From Primorskyibacter flagellatus (GTDB lineage Bacteria > Pseudomonadota > Alphaproteobacteria > Rhodobacterales > Rhodobacteraceae), in assembly GCF_014638275.1 (NCBI RefSeq), contig NZ_BMFJ01000001.1:1-64000 (forward strand): DNA of 64,000 nt, in the 5' to 3' direction. The translations under genes and the position numbers were made by a program. Below are positions 14,984 through 23,279 of the stretch, piece after piece. The notes beneath the pieces are model-generated. The model was not told the DNA's origin and ran no database searches. It saw nothing but the letters and a program-made list of their open reading frames with translations. How positions within the stretch are numbered: the stretch's first letter is position 1; every line of letters begins with the position of its first letter.

Positions 14984-17350
14984 TCAGTGCGGTGTGTGGC
15001 CCAGCCGGTCGAGCGCGGCGATGACCCGTTCGGGGGTCATCGGCAGGTCGACCCAGCAGCCGATGGCGTTGAAGACGGCCTGGCAGATGGCCGGAACGGG
15101 GGCGGCAATCGGCGCTTCCCCCGCGCCCCGTGCGCCGTATGGCCCGACGGAGTCGTGGGAATTGCCGAAGATCACCTGCGTGCGCGCCGGGAAATCGGCG
15201 CTGCGCAGGACCTTGTAGTCGAGGAAGCCGTCATTCATCACGGCCCCGGTTTCGGGGTGGAAATGCAGCTCTTCATGCAGCGCGAAGCCCGCGCCGCAGA
15301 TTGCCCCGCCGATCACCTGATTCATCAGCACATGCGGGTTCACCACGGTGCCGCTGTCCTGACAGGCGAGGTAGTCCAGCAGGCGGATTTCGCCGGTGCC
15401 GACATCCGCTTCCACCTCCACGAAATGCGCGGCGAAATGGCGGGCGAAGGTGGTGGAGGGTGGCATGGCCTCGGTCGGTCGGCCGATTACGGTAGAGAAC
15501 TGGCCAAGTGCGTCGCTGCGCACGGCGTTCAGCACCTCGGCAATAGTGTAGCGCTCGTTGTCGGGGCGCGTGCGGCGGTGGACGAGGTTCTGACGGATAT
15601 CCAGATCGTCCGGATCGCAGTTGAAGAGGTTCCGCGCCGCGACCTCCAGTATTTGCCGCTTGGCGTCCTTCGCCGCCGAGACAGTGGCGAAGCCCGTGCG
15701 ATACATGGTGTTGGACGCGATGGAGCCATGGCTCCAGGGGCAGCTGTCGGTATCCCCCGTCTCCATCTCGATCATGTCCCAGGTGACGCCAAGCGCTTCC
15801 GCGGCGACCTGAACCTGCGTTGTCTCGGCCCCCGACCCGTGCCGCCCGACGGAGGCATGCAGCTTGACGCTGCCATCGGGGTTCACGCGGACGGTTGCCG
15901 CCGTCCCACCTTCGAGTTCTACGCCGCAGCAATGGATTCCTGTGCCGACGCCAACGGCGCGGCGGATCTCTCCGTCGCAATGATTCGGCTTGCCCCAGCC
16001 GACAAAGCGCTGGTCCCAACCAAAGGCGGCGGCACCTTCGCGCAGGATCTCCGCGGTTGAGCCGGAGGACAGCACAAACGGCTCTGGCCAGTCTGCGGGC
16101 ACCTTGGCCCGGAAGGCCTTGCTGTCGGATCGGGCCTGCGCCACCTCGGGCACGTCATGGCCCATGATGTGGCGCAAGGGTTCGCCCGTGCGCAGCTGAT
16201 GGGACAGGCGGAATTCGACCGGGTCGAGGCCCAGCCGTTCCGCCGCCATATCGCAGAGCCGTTCGACGCAATTGCCGAGCGTCACGTCGCCCACGCCGCG
16301 CATGCAGCCCGCGGTGACAAGGTTGGTCGAGGCCGCGCGCACCGTGCAGCGCCCGCTTTCGGCCCGGCCCCAGTTGTCGACGCAGAAGAAACCGACGTCG
16401 TTCTTGAAGCCGTAGCCGCCGTTGTCCATCACGTGGTCGATTTCGAGGAAGGTGATCCGCCCGTCTTCGGTCACGCCGATGCGGCCGGTGGACAGCTCCT
16501 TGTGGCGGCGCTTGACGGTGGCGAAACACTCGGCGTTGGAGAGTTCGATCTTCACCGGGCGGCCGATCTTGCGGGCCAGAAGCGCGGTGATCATCATGAA
16601 GTTGTTGGACCACCACTGGCCAAAGCTCGATCCGGTCGGCAAGGCCTGAACCCGGACCTTGGATTGCGGAATGTCCAGCGCCATGGCGAGGCCCGTCTTC
16701 AGTTCGGATGGTGTCTGGGACCCGGTCCAGACCGTGACCCGGTCGCCCTCCCAGTCCGCCAGGCAGGCATTGCGGCCGATGGTGGCCATCTGCTGGCTGG
16801 GATGGTCGATGACGGCGTGGAGGATGTGATCAGCCTCCGCCTCACCCGCAGCGAGGTCGCCCCATTCGGCAACGTAGGGCTCTCGCAGATTGCCTTCGTC
16901 GCGGACTGGCTCTGCGCCCGTTGCACCGGCGGCCTCGGCGGTCAGAACGGCGGGAAGCACCTCGTATTCGACGCGGATCAGGGCGGCGGCGGCGCGGGCG
17001 ATCTCCGGTGTGGTGGCGGCGACGGCGGCGACCTCGTCCCCGGCAAAGCGGGCATGACCATCGAGCGCCGGGCCGCGATAGTTGAACCAGCAACCATCCC
17101 AGACGGTGCGCGGCGTATCCTCATGGGTCAGTACGCCGACCACGCCGGGCAGCGCCAGCGCCTCTGTCGCATCGACGCGCAGCACCTTCGCATGGGCATG
17201 GGGCGAGCGGACGAGCGCGCCATGCACCATCCCGGCCAGCGCCAGATCATTGGCATAGCGCAGGCGGCCCGAGACCTTCTCCCGCGCGTCGCGCACGGGC
17301 AGCGGTTTGCCGACGTGATCGTGTTCCGTTGGATCGAAGGAGATGGTCAT
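14984..17350 (-). CDS. Molybdenum hydroxylase large subunit (xanthine dehydrogenase family, molybdopterin-binding)
   Basis: 788 residues from ATG 17350 (ATGA overlap with the iron-sulfur gene); the frame is open further upstream but inside that gene. The N-terminal domain (about 1-120) starts with KPLPVRDAREKVSGRLRYANDL. Cofactor segments include GSSFGQWWSNNF, GRHGSGAETTQVQVAAEALG and, near the C-terminus, GARGAGEAPIAAPVPA, whose Glu is the expected active-site base. The family hydroxylates N-heterocycles, purines or aldehydes using molybdopterin, FAD and [2Fe-2S] subunits, here encoded consecutively (S, M, L on the minus strand). No XdhC-type maturation gene is in the window. The substrate is unknown. 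Confidence 0.9.
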   Translation of the reverse strand: MTISFDPTEHDHVGKPLPVRDAREKVSGRLRYANDLALAGMVHGALVRSPHAHAKVLRVDATEALALPGVVGVLTHEDTPRTVWDGCWFNYRGPALDGHARFAGDEVAAVAATTPEIARAAAALIRVEYEVLPAVLTAEAAGATGAEPVRDEGNLREPYVAEWGDLAAGEAEADHILHAVIDHPSQQMATIGRNACLADWEGDRVTVWTGSQTPSELKTGLAMALDIPQSKVRVQALPTGSSFGQWWSNNFMMITALLARKIGRPVKIELSNAECFATVKRRHKELSTGRIGVTEDGRITFLEIDHVMDNGGYGFKNDVGFFCVDNWGRAESGRCTVRAASTNLVTAGCMRGVGDVTLGNCVERLCDMAAERLGLDPVEFRLSHQLRTGEPLRHIMGHDVPEVAQARSDSKAFRAKVPADWPEPFVLSSGSTAEILREGAAAFGWDQRFVGWGKPNHCDGEIRRAVGVGTGIHCCGVELEGGTAATVRVNPDGSVKLHASVGRHGSGAETTQVQVAAEALGVTWDMIEMETGDTDSCPWSHGSIASNTMYRTGFATVSAAKDAKRQILEVAARNLFNCDPDDLDIRQNLVHRRTRPDNERYTIAEVLNAVRSDALGQFSTVIGRPTEAMPPSTTFARHFAAHFVEVEADVGTGEIRLLDYLACQDSGTVVNPHVLMNQVIGGAICGAGFALHEELHFHPETGAVMNDGFLDYKVLRSADFPARTQVIFGNSHDSVGPYGARGAGEAPIAAPVPAICQAVFNAIGCWVDLPMTPERVIAALDRLGHTPH

Positions 17351-17802
17351 GCCGCACCTCGCAGGCTGGCGGCGGCCTTGAGGACCGCCCGCGTAATGAA
17401 GGGATAGGCACCGCAGCGACAGATGGAGCCGGAGAGCGCTTCGCGCACCTCGTCCTCGGACGGGTCGGGGGTGCGGGCGAGGAAGGCGCGGGCTGTCAGG
17501 ATGAAACCGGCGGTGCAGAAGCCGCATTGAAAGCCCTGCTCTTCGATAAACGCCTGTTGCAGGGCCGCCGTGGCCGGATCGTCGCATTCGATCGTCTCGA
17601 CCGATGTGCCCTCGGCCTGTGCGGCCAGCATCAGGCAGGAGGTCACGGGCCGTCCGTCGATGAGCACGGTGCAGGACCCACATTCGCCCTCGGAGCACGA
17701 GACGCGCACGCCGGTCAGGCCCTGCGCCCGCAGCGTATCGGACAGGCGTTCAAGCGGGGCGGGGGTGAGCTCGGTCTCCCGCCGGTTCAAGGTCAGGCGC
17801 AT
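17347..17802 (-). CDS. Molybdenum hydroxylase [2Fe-2S] subunit (CoxS/XdhA-type)
   Basis: 151 residues. The plant-ferredoxin-type cluster is in CSEGECGSCTVLIDGRPVTSC (about 36-56), and the second cluster in QCGFCTAGFI (about 92-101) with SGSICRCGAYPFI (about 124-136), giving all eight cysteines of the family. It passes electrons from the Mo subunit to FAD. The ATG at 17802 overlaps the FAD gene by ten bases, and its own stop overlaps the large-subunit start. Confidence 0.92.
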   Translation of the reverse strand: MRLTLNRRETELTPAPLERLSDTLRAQGLTGVRVSCSEGECGSCTVLIDGRPVTSCLMLAAQAEGTSVETIECDDPATAALQQAFIEEQGFQCGFCTAGFILTARAFLARTPDPSEDEVREALSGSICRCGAYPFITRAVLKAAASLRGAA

Positions 17803-18659
17803 GGCATCCTCCTGAGGTGATCGGCTGCGGTGGTGAGGGCGCGGCGGGTCAGGACCCCGGCCATCCGGCGGCGGTAGTCTGCGCTGGCCCGCAGATCGGT
17901 GATTGGCGCGCAGGCCTCTTCGGCCATCTTGGCGCAACCGGCGAAATCGAGGCCGTCGTAGGCGCGGCCTTTCAGGGCCTCGGCAATGCCCGGCACCAGC
18001 AGCGGAACCGGGGCGACGGCACAGAGGGCGACGCGGGCGTCGAGGACATGGCACTCCTCATCGAGCGTCAGAGAGGCCGCCGCACCAACCAGAGCGATAT
18101 CAACGACCGTGCGGGCGATGCGGGTGTAGGCGGCAGTCTGCCGTTGGGGTGTCGGGACATGAACGGCGGTCAGGATTTCCTCTGCGCTGAGCACGGTGCG
18201 CCCCGGACCGGTGAAGAAGCCGTCGAGCGGTATCCGGCGGGTGCCGGCTGGTCCAGCAATCGAAACCTCTGCGCCAAGAGCCAGCAGCACCGGAGCGAGG
18301 TCGGCAGAGGGGGCCGCATGACAGAGGTTGCCGCCCAGAGTCGCCAGTGTCCGTGTCTGTACGGTGCACATGCTCCGGACGGTGTCGGCTACAGCGGGCA
18401 GGGGGCTGGCCTCCAGTTCCGCCAGGGTCAGAGCGGCACCGAGGGTCGTTTCGGCCCCGGTCGTCTGGATCGCCCGCAACTCTGCGATATGCGTGAGGTC
18501 GATCAGCGCCTCGGGGCGCAGCCCCTTGCGGTCGATCATCAGCCAGAGGTCGGTGCCTCCGGCCCACCAGACCGACCCGGGGCCAGAGAGCGCCAGCGCT
18601 TCGGTCAGCGTGGCCGGCCGTTGCAGCACCGGCTCAGTAGAGCGTGCGATAATCGTCAT
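17793..18659 (-). CDS. Molybdenum hydroxylase FAD-binding subunit (CoxM type)
   Basis: 288 residues from ATG 18659. FAD-binding motifs are WWAGGTDLWLMIDR (near residue 30) and TLGGNLCHAAPSADLAPVLLALG (near 105-128). The C-terminal CO-dehydrogenase flavoprotein domain follows. A possible earlier start at 18680 would overlap the upstream gene more; MTIIARS at 18659 gives the usual family beginning. It is the first of the three hydroxylase subunits, directly after the PPOX flavoprotein gene with a 26-base overlap. Confidence 0.9.
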   Translation of the reverse strand: MTIIARSTEPVLQRPATLTEALALSGPGSVWWAGGTDLWLMIDRKGLRPEALIDLTHIAELRAIQTTGAETTLGAALTLAELEASPLPAVADTVRSMCTVQTRTLATLGGNLCHAAPSADLAPVLLALGAEVSIAGPAGTRRIPLDGFFTGPGRTVLSAEEILTAVHVPTPQRQTAAYTRIARTVVDIALVGAAASLTLDEECHVLDARVALCAVAPVPLLVPGIAEALKGRAYDGLDFAGCAKMAEEACAPITDLRASADYRRRMAGVLTRRALTTAADHLRRMPCA

Positions 18660-19257
18660 CCACGACCTCCTGCATTTCATCGAGGGTCATTCCGGTCTCC
18701 TGCTGGGCGATCATCAGGCCGGCGAGCGAGATCCATTCCTTGCGGTCGCGCCGCGCCGCATCGGTCCAGAGGCCGGAGCGGAGCATGCAGCGGGCGCAAT
18801 GCACGAAGACCTCTTCAATCTCGACCGCGATCCCGACTTTTGGAACGCGTCCATTGAAAGCCATCCGCTCCATCAGCTCGGGATCAGCGATCACCTGCGC
18901 CCGGCCGTTGATCCGCATGGATTCCCCGAACCCCGGCACGAGGAAAAGCATGCCGATCTGCCCGGTCTTCATGATGTTGCGCAGGCTGTCGGCCAGCCTG
19001 TTGCCCAGCCGTTCCGGGATCACGAGACGCCGGTCATCCAGCACGAGCGCAAAGCCCGGAGCATCGCCGCGCGGCGAGACGTCGGCGCGCCCGTCCGCCC
19101 CATGGGTCGAGATCAGGCAGAAGGGCGACAGCGCCAGGAAAGCGCGTGCATGGGTGTCGAGCGCAGGCTGCTTGACGGCCTCGATCATCGGATCGGGCGG
19201 GCCGCCAAGCGCATCCTGCAACTGGGCGGGGTCTGTGATGACGTGCGACCAGCTCAT
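18634..19257 (-). CDS. FMN-dependent PPOX-type flavoprotein (MSMEG_1061 family)
   Basis: 207 residues, the usual size of this pyridoxamine-5'-phosphate-oxidase-like family. Diagnostic parts are HARAFLALSPFCLISTHGADGRADVSPRGD, a long-separated RRLVIPERLGNRLADSLRNI, GQIGMLFLVPGFGESMRINGRA and the Cys-containing VFVHCARCMLRSGLW. Members bind FMN or F420 and reduce or oxidise small molecules of mostly unknown identity. It is encoded between a GST and the molybdenum hydroxylase with overlaps on both sides, which implies a shared redox pathway. Confidence 0.85.
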   Translation of the reverse strand: MSWSHVITDPAQLQDALGGPPDPMIEAVKQPALDTHARAFLALSPFCLISTHGADGRADVSPRGDAPGFALVLDDRRLVIPERLGNRLADSLRNIMKTGQIGMLFLVPGFGESMRINGRAQVIADPELMERMAFNGRVPKVGIAVEIEEVFVHCARCMLRSGLWTDAARRDRKEWISLAGLMIAQQETGMTLDEMQEVVDDDYRTLY

Positions 19258-19928
19258 GCCGCCGCCCCCGCGCCTGTGCGCGCCAGGTCCCCAAGGTGCG
19301 ACTGCCGGCGCAGGCAGAAGGTCATCAGCTCTTCGGCATAGCTGGGCAGGACGGCATTCCTGACAGCCGGGCGCGCCATGACAGCACGCCGGTAGGCCGC
19401 GACCTTGGGCATTCCCTCGGTCAGGCCGAAGTCGCCGATCCGCTCGAATGTCTCGAAATAACGGAAGACCGTGGGCCAGACCGCATCCACCATGTGAAAC
19501 CGATCGCCTGCGAAGTAGGGACCGTCGCCAAGCGCGGTTTCCAGCCGGGCCAGATGCCCCTGGAGAGCCTGCCGCTTTTCCTCGAACGTCGCTTCGGGTG
19601 CGGAATAGAACCCGCCGATGGCCGAGAGTGTGGCCGATCCGACCTCGATCCAGGACCGGTGCCGCGCCTTCTCCAGCGGGTCGGCGGGGTGCAGGCTGTC
19701 CTCTGTGACTTCGTCGAGATATTCGCAGATTACAGCACTTTCGAAGAGCGCCGTGCCGTCGACCTTCAGCACCGGGACCTTACCGAGGGGCGAGATCGCG
19801 GTGAACCAGTCGGGTTTATTCGCAAGGTCGATATAGGTGCGGTCGTGTTTCACGCCCTTTTCGGACAGCACGATAATGGCGCGCTGCACATAGGGGCAGA
19901 GGTTGTAGGAAACGAGCTGATAGGTCAT
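19254..19928 (-). CDS. Glutathione S-transferase family protein
   Basis: 224 residues. The thioredoxin fold begins MTYQLVSYNLCPYVQRA, with a CPYxxR motif like Omega/Lambda-class GSTs and GstA-type lignin enzymes, where Cys rather than Ser or Tyr handles glutathione. The cis-Pro motif is SPLGKVPVLKVDG and the Glu-Ser motif FESAVICEYLDE. The helical domain contains AGDRFHMVDAVWPTVFRYF, the N-capping region. It overlaps DoxX upstream and the PPOX gene downstream (ATGA), so it is co-translated. A glutathione-dependent reductase or isomerase role is possible. Confidence 0.87.
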   Translation of the reverse strand: MTYQLVSYNLCPYVQRAIIVLSEKGVKHDRTYIDLANKPDWFTAISPLGKVPVLKVDGTALFESAVICEYLDEVTEDSLHPADPLEKARHRSWIEVGSATLSAIGGFYSAPEATFEEKRQALQGHLARLETALGDGPYFAGDRFHMVDAVWPTVFRYFETFERIGDFGLTEGMPKVAAYRRAVMARPAVRNAVLPSYAEELMTFCLRRQSHLGDLARTGAGAAA

Positions 19929-20362
19929 GCCTGTGCCCCCTCTCCTGAAAGCCGGCGGGGCAGGGCGACGGAGGGCATGAGGGCGAAGCGGCCGTCGCCA
20001 AGTGCCCATTGGACGAGTGCCAGCAACGTCAGATAGGCGGGATATTCCCAGCCTCCGTTTTCATACCCAAACATCCAGCCGTTACCGGCGTGGGCCCAGG
20101 TGGCGCCTGCAAGTACGGGGGCCAGTGCAAGCGCCGTCCAGCGGGCCTGAATGCCGAGGACAAGGAGGATGCCGCCAAGGGCTTCTGCCGCGAAGATCAC
20201 GTAGGCAAACCAGCCAGGCAGGCCAATCGAGATGAAGAACTGTGCGGTGCCGGGCAGCGTGAAAACGAAGAGCTTCAGGATCAGGCTGTGGGCTAGGAAC
20301 ATCAGACCAAGCGCAACGCGCAGGGCAGTGATGGCGTAGGGGGCGAGAGTAGACTGGGTCAT
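19925..20362 (-). CDS. DoxX family membrane protein
   Basis: 145 residues with four predicted membrane helices (about 11-30, 50-69, 75-95, 105-125) and the DoxX pattern RVALGLMFLAHSLILKL, GLPGWFAYVIFAAEALGGILLVLG. DoxX-type proteins are small inner-membrane proteins linked to redox or thiosulfate chemistry; the exact role here is unknown. As the first gene of the operon it lies divergent to a LysR regulator, 96 bases apart, with an inverted repeat at that regulator's start. Confidence 0.85.
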   Translation of the reverse strand: MTQSTLAPYAITALRVALGLMFLAHSLILKLFVFTLPGTAQFFISIGLPGWFAYVIFAAEALGGILLVLGIQARWTALALAPVLAGATWAHAGNGWMFGYENGGWEYPAYLTLLALVQWALGDGRFALMPSVALPRRLSGEGAQA

Positions 20363-20444
20363 GGACCGACTCCTGGTGTGAAAGAACAGAGACGGTTGTA
20401 CAATCCGTATTTGCCGACTAATATTGGCTTTATCGGCTTCTTCT

Positions 20445-20460
20445 ATTGCGAGAATGCAAT
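20445..20460. promoter_or_regulatory. Inverted repeat ATTGC-N6-GCAAT at the divergent DoxX/LysR promoter
   Basis: Perfect 5-base arms with a 6-base spacer overlap the ATG of the LysR gene. The same repeat with the same spacing occurs again at 21338-21353 before the second LysR gene, so it is a good candidate operator for one of the two regulators. Confidence 0.45.
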
Positions 20461-21310
20461 GGACTGGGATGACATTAAGTTTGTGCGGGCACTGGCGGAC
20501 AAGGGGTCGCTCGACCTTGCTGCGGCGGAACTGCGGGTTGCAGCATCGACGGTGTTCCGACGCCTGAAAAAGATCGAGGAAGGGCTTGGAACGTCCCTGT
20601 TCGACCGGGACCGGAACGGCTATCGCCCGACGCAGGCCGGGGAGGAGGTCGTCGCGGCGGCGGACAGCGTGGCGGAACGGATCGCGACGCTGGAGATGCG
20701 CCTGATCGGGGCGGAAACGGACCTGAGCGGTGTCGTCCGGCTGACGACCCCGGAAACCATGTGGTCCTCTCTGCTGCCGATCCTCGCCGAAGTCCGGCAG
20801 GAACATCCCCGCATCCTGGTGGAACTGGTCGTCAATGCGACCTTTCTCAACTTGTCGCGCAGGGATGCCGATCTGGCGCTGCGGCCGGTGAACGGTCCGC
20901 CGGATCAGCTTTTCGGGCGCAAGATCGGGCGCATCGGATTTTCGGTCTACGGTCCGGCCCAGGGCGCTGCCGAGGGCTGGATCGCGCTGGACGATACGCT
21001 GGCCCATCTCAACCAGCACCGCTGGTTCCGGCAGCGCGACCCTAAGGAAGACGTGGTGATGCGCTGTGACAGCTTCCTTGCGGCGCAGGCGGCGGTTGCG
21101 CAGGGCATGGGACGCGCGGTGCTGCCGGATTTCCTTGCCGTGGCCGACCCGGGGCTGGAACGGCTGGAGGCGCTGCCGGATCAATGGGGCACCGACCTCT
21201 GGCTGCTGACCCATCCGGAGCTTCGGCATTCGGAACGCATCAAGCTGCTGATGCGCCGGATCGCCGCCGGGATGCGGCAGCGGCTGAATGCCGTGGACCG
21301 AATCGACTGA
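20459..21310 (+). CDS. LysR family transcriptional regulator
   Basis: 283 residues from ATG 20459, whose product MDWDDIKFVRALADKGSLDLAAAEL is the standard N-terminal winged HTH (A-x-x-L-x-V-A-A-S-T-V-F-R-R). A longer in-frame start at 20378 lacks family similarity. The effector domain begins near residue 88 (LSGVVRLTTPETMWSS). It is divergent from the DoxX-GST-hydroxylase operon and is the obvious candidate regulator of it. The DNA-binding pattern resembles the branch that includes regulators of single divergent targets. Confidence 0.9.
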   Translation: MDWDDIKFVRALADKGSLDLAAAELRVAASTVFRRLKKIEEGLGTSLFDRDRNGYRPTQAGEEVVAAADSVAERIATLEMRLIGAETDLSGVVRLTTPETMWSSLLPILAEVRQEHPRILVELVVNATFLNLSRRDADLALRPVNGPPDQLFGRKIGRIGFSVYGPAQGAAEGWIALDDTLAHLNQHRWFRQRDPKEDVVMRCDSFLAAQAAVAQGMGRAVLPDFLAVADPGLERLEALPDQWGTDLWLLTHPELRHSERIKLLMRRIAAGMRQRLNAVDRID

Positions 21311-21337
21311 TGGTCGGCGGCAATTTCGGAAGAGTGG

Positions 21338-21353
21338 ATTGCGTTTATGCAAT
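21338..21353. promoter_or_regulatory. Second ATTGC-N6-GCAAT repeat between the two LysR genes
   Basis: ATTGC-GTTTAT-GCAAT repeats exactly the arms and spacing of 20445-20460. The inner 13 bases GCGTTTATGCAAT return with one change (GCGTTTGTGCAAT) at 21436-21448, about 85 bases before the second LysR start. The rest of 21311-21532 shows nothing else. Confidence 0.45.
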
Positions 21354-21532
21354 GAAACGGGGGGGTGTCCCGTCCGGCTCGGAAACCGTGTGCTTGAATT
21401 GAAGGCGGCTGCCCGTCCAGGGGCGGGATTGAGAGGCGTTTGTGCAATATGATGGTTAATGTCCGGGCGGATCTGCCGGGTCGGGGTCCCGAAGGTCATA
21501 GACTTGTCACAGAGATACACGGAGCCCCCGCC

Positions 21533-22492
21533 ATGACCCGTTCTGCCAGCCGACCGAGTGTTGCCCCCGACCGCCGATTCATCCGCAACCTCGACTGGAA
21601 CCTGATCAAAGTTTTCCACGAGATCGCCCATAACGGCGGTGTCACAAACGCGGCCTCGGCTATCGCACGGCAGCAGCCCGCTGTGTCGAGCGCGCTGAAA
21701 CGGTTCGAGGACTACGTGGGTCGGGCGCTCTGTCAGCGGGGTCCTGGCGGCTTCCTGCTGTCCGATCACGGCAGCCGGGTGGCCGAGATCGCGGGCCAGA
21801 TCGACCGGCTTGTCGGCCTGATGGAGGCGGAACTTGAAGCTGTCGAGAAGGACCTGACCCTGCCTTTGCATCTGGCAACAGTGGGCGATGTCGTCTCGCC
21901 GCGGCTTGACGAAACCATCGGGCGTTTTGCACGGCGCTTTCCAAAGGCGGAACTGTTCATCCACGTTCTGCCCTATCCGGAGATCGAAGAGGCGATCCAT
22001 TCCGGTGTCGCGGATGTCGGCATCTGTCCCGAACCGCGCATGTTGGCGGACCTCGATTACACCTTCCTGTGCAGTGAAACGCATCGCGTCGTCTGCGGCC
22101 GGTCGCATTCCCTGGCGGGCAAACATGTCACCGACTGGTCTCGTCTCGCCGGGGAGGCCTTTGTCGTACCCGGAACGGATGAAGCCGCCATCGTCCGGGA
22201 GTTCCGACAGCGCAATGGCTGGGGTCGGACGACGGCGGGCCAGTCTCTCGACATCGGTGAGGTGAAGCGGCTGTTGCGTGCCGGTATCGGTATCGCCCTC
22301 CTCCCGTCCGAGATGGTCGCGCGGGAAATCGAGGACGGAGAGTTCCACGCCCTGACCGATCCAATTGAAGGTCTGTCCGACGACATCTTTCTCGTCACCA
22401 ATCCCGCCGGGCAGCGCCATTTCGCGGCCGAACGGTTCCTGTCCATGCTGCCCGAGGACTCGCCGGAACCCGACTGCCGCGCCGTCGCCTGA
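21533..22492 (+). CDS. LysR family transcriptional regulator
   Basis: 319 residues from ATG 21533. The HTH lies at about 18-80: NLDWNLIKVFHEIAHNGGVTNAASAIARQQPAVSSALKRFEDYVG (split by normal HTH spacing). The effector domain follows from about 100. An earlier in-frame start at 21440 adds residues with no family similarity. The gene converges on the ABC transporter operon that starts at 30352 and ends at 22512, so it may control that operon, the DoxX operon, or itself through the repeated sites upstream. Confidence 0.9.
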   Translation: MTRSASRPSVAPDRRFIRNLDWNLIKVFHEIAHNGGVTNAASAIARQQPAVSSALKRFEDYVGRALCQRGPGGFLLSDHGSRVAEIAGQIDRLVGLMEAELEAVEKDLTLPLHLATVGDVVSPRLDETIGRFARRFPKAELFIHVLPYPEIEEAIHSGVADVGICPEPRMLADLDYTFLCSETHRVVCGRSHSLAGKHVTDWSRLAGEAFVVPGTDEAAIVREFRQRNGWGRTTAGQSLDIGEVKRLLRAGIGIALLPSEMVAREIEDGEFHALTDPIEGLSDDIFLVTNPAGQRHFAAERFLSMLPEDSPEPDCRAVA

Positions 22493-22511
22493 GGGGCGGT
22501 ATGGTGCGCGA

Positions 22512-23279
22512 TCAGCCACGGTAGCGCGTCAGCCGGAAGCCGATGAGGGTTGCCGCGATCGACAGCCCCATGATCGTCACCGCCACCACATTGACCGAAG
22601 GGTCGATGCCCTTGCGCAGCATGCCCCACATCAGGGTCGGCAGCGTCATTCCGCCGCCGATGGTGAAGAAGGTCACCAGGAAATCGTCCAGCGACAGCGC
22701 CATGGCGATCAGTGTGCCGCCGGTGATCGACGGGCCGATCATGGGAAGGGTGACGTGAAAGAATGACTGGATCGGAGAGGCGCCGAGATCCCGTGCGGCC
22801 TCGACCGCCGCGTGGTCGAAGCTGGCCATCCGGGCCGAGATCATCAGCATCACCAGCGGTTGCGTGAAGACGAGATGCGACAGGATCACCGCCGGAAGGC
22901 CAAGTGGCAGGCCGATCCATGTGGAATAGAAGGTCAGCAGCGCGACGCCCAGCAGCAGCGGCGGCACCATGACCGGCAGGCTCAGCGCCGCGGCGGTGGC
23001 GGTGGCCAGGCGCGGCGGCAGCTTGGCCAGAGCCAGTGCTGCCAAAGTTCCCGTCAGGGTCGATGTGACGCCGACTGCGCCGGTCACGATCATCGAGTTT
23101 CGGAACGCGTTGGTGAACTGGGGATCAGAGAACGCCTTGTCGAACCAGCGCAGGGACCAGCCTTCGATTGGAAAGGCCAGCAGCGGGCTTTCGGAGAAGC
23201 AGAAGATCACGAGGATCACCAGCGGGGACAGCATGAAGATCGCCGTCAGGGCCGCGCCGATATGAGCCATACTGCGCAT
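22512..23279 (-). CDS. ABC transporter permease (PotC-like)
   Basis: 255 residues from ATG 23279 (ATGA overlap). The N-terminal helix reads HIGAALTAIFMLSPLVILVIFCF. The EAA loop is VEAARDLGASPIQSFFHVTLPMIGPS, and MALSLDDFLVTFFTIGG is the PotC signature region. It is the last gene of the nine-gene operon starting at 30352 and pairs with the PotB-like permease immediately upstream. It ends facing the convergent LysR gene 20 bases away. Confidence 0.88.
   Translation of the reverse strand: MRSMAHIGAALTAIFMLSPLVILVIFCFSESPLLAFPIEGWSLRWFDKAFSDPQFTNAFRNSMIVTGAVGVTSTLTGTLAALALAKLPPRLATATAAALSLPVMVPPLLLGVALLTFYSTWIGLPLGLPAVILSHLVFTQPLVMLMISARMASFDHAAVEAARDLGASPIQSFFHVTLPMIGPSITGGTLIAMALSLDDFLVTFFTIGGGMTLPTLMWGMLRKGIDPSVNVVAVTIMGLSIAATLIGFRLTRYRG

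Noticed and set aside
14035-18857. Long open frames on the plus strand opposite the molybdenum hydroxylase genes
   Set aside because: They are shadows caused by high GC content. The minus-strand frames have complete family motifs and overlapping starts and stops.
19925-22519. An 864-codon minus-strand frame spanning DoxX and both LysR genes
   Set aside because: Only its last 145 codons (DoxX) look like protein; the rest is opposite two convincing LysR genes.
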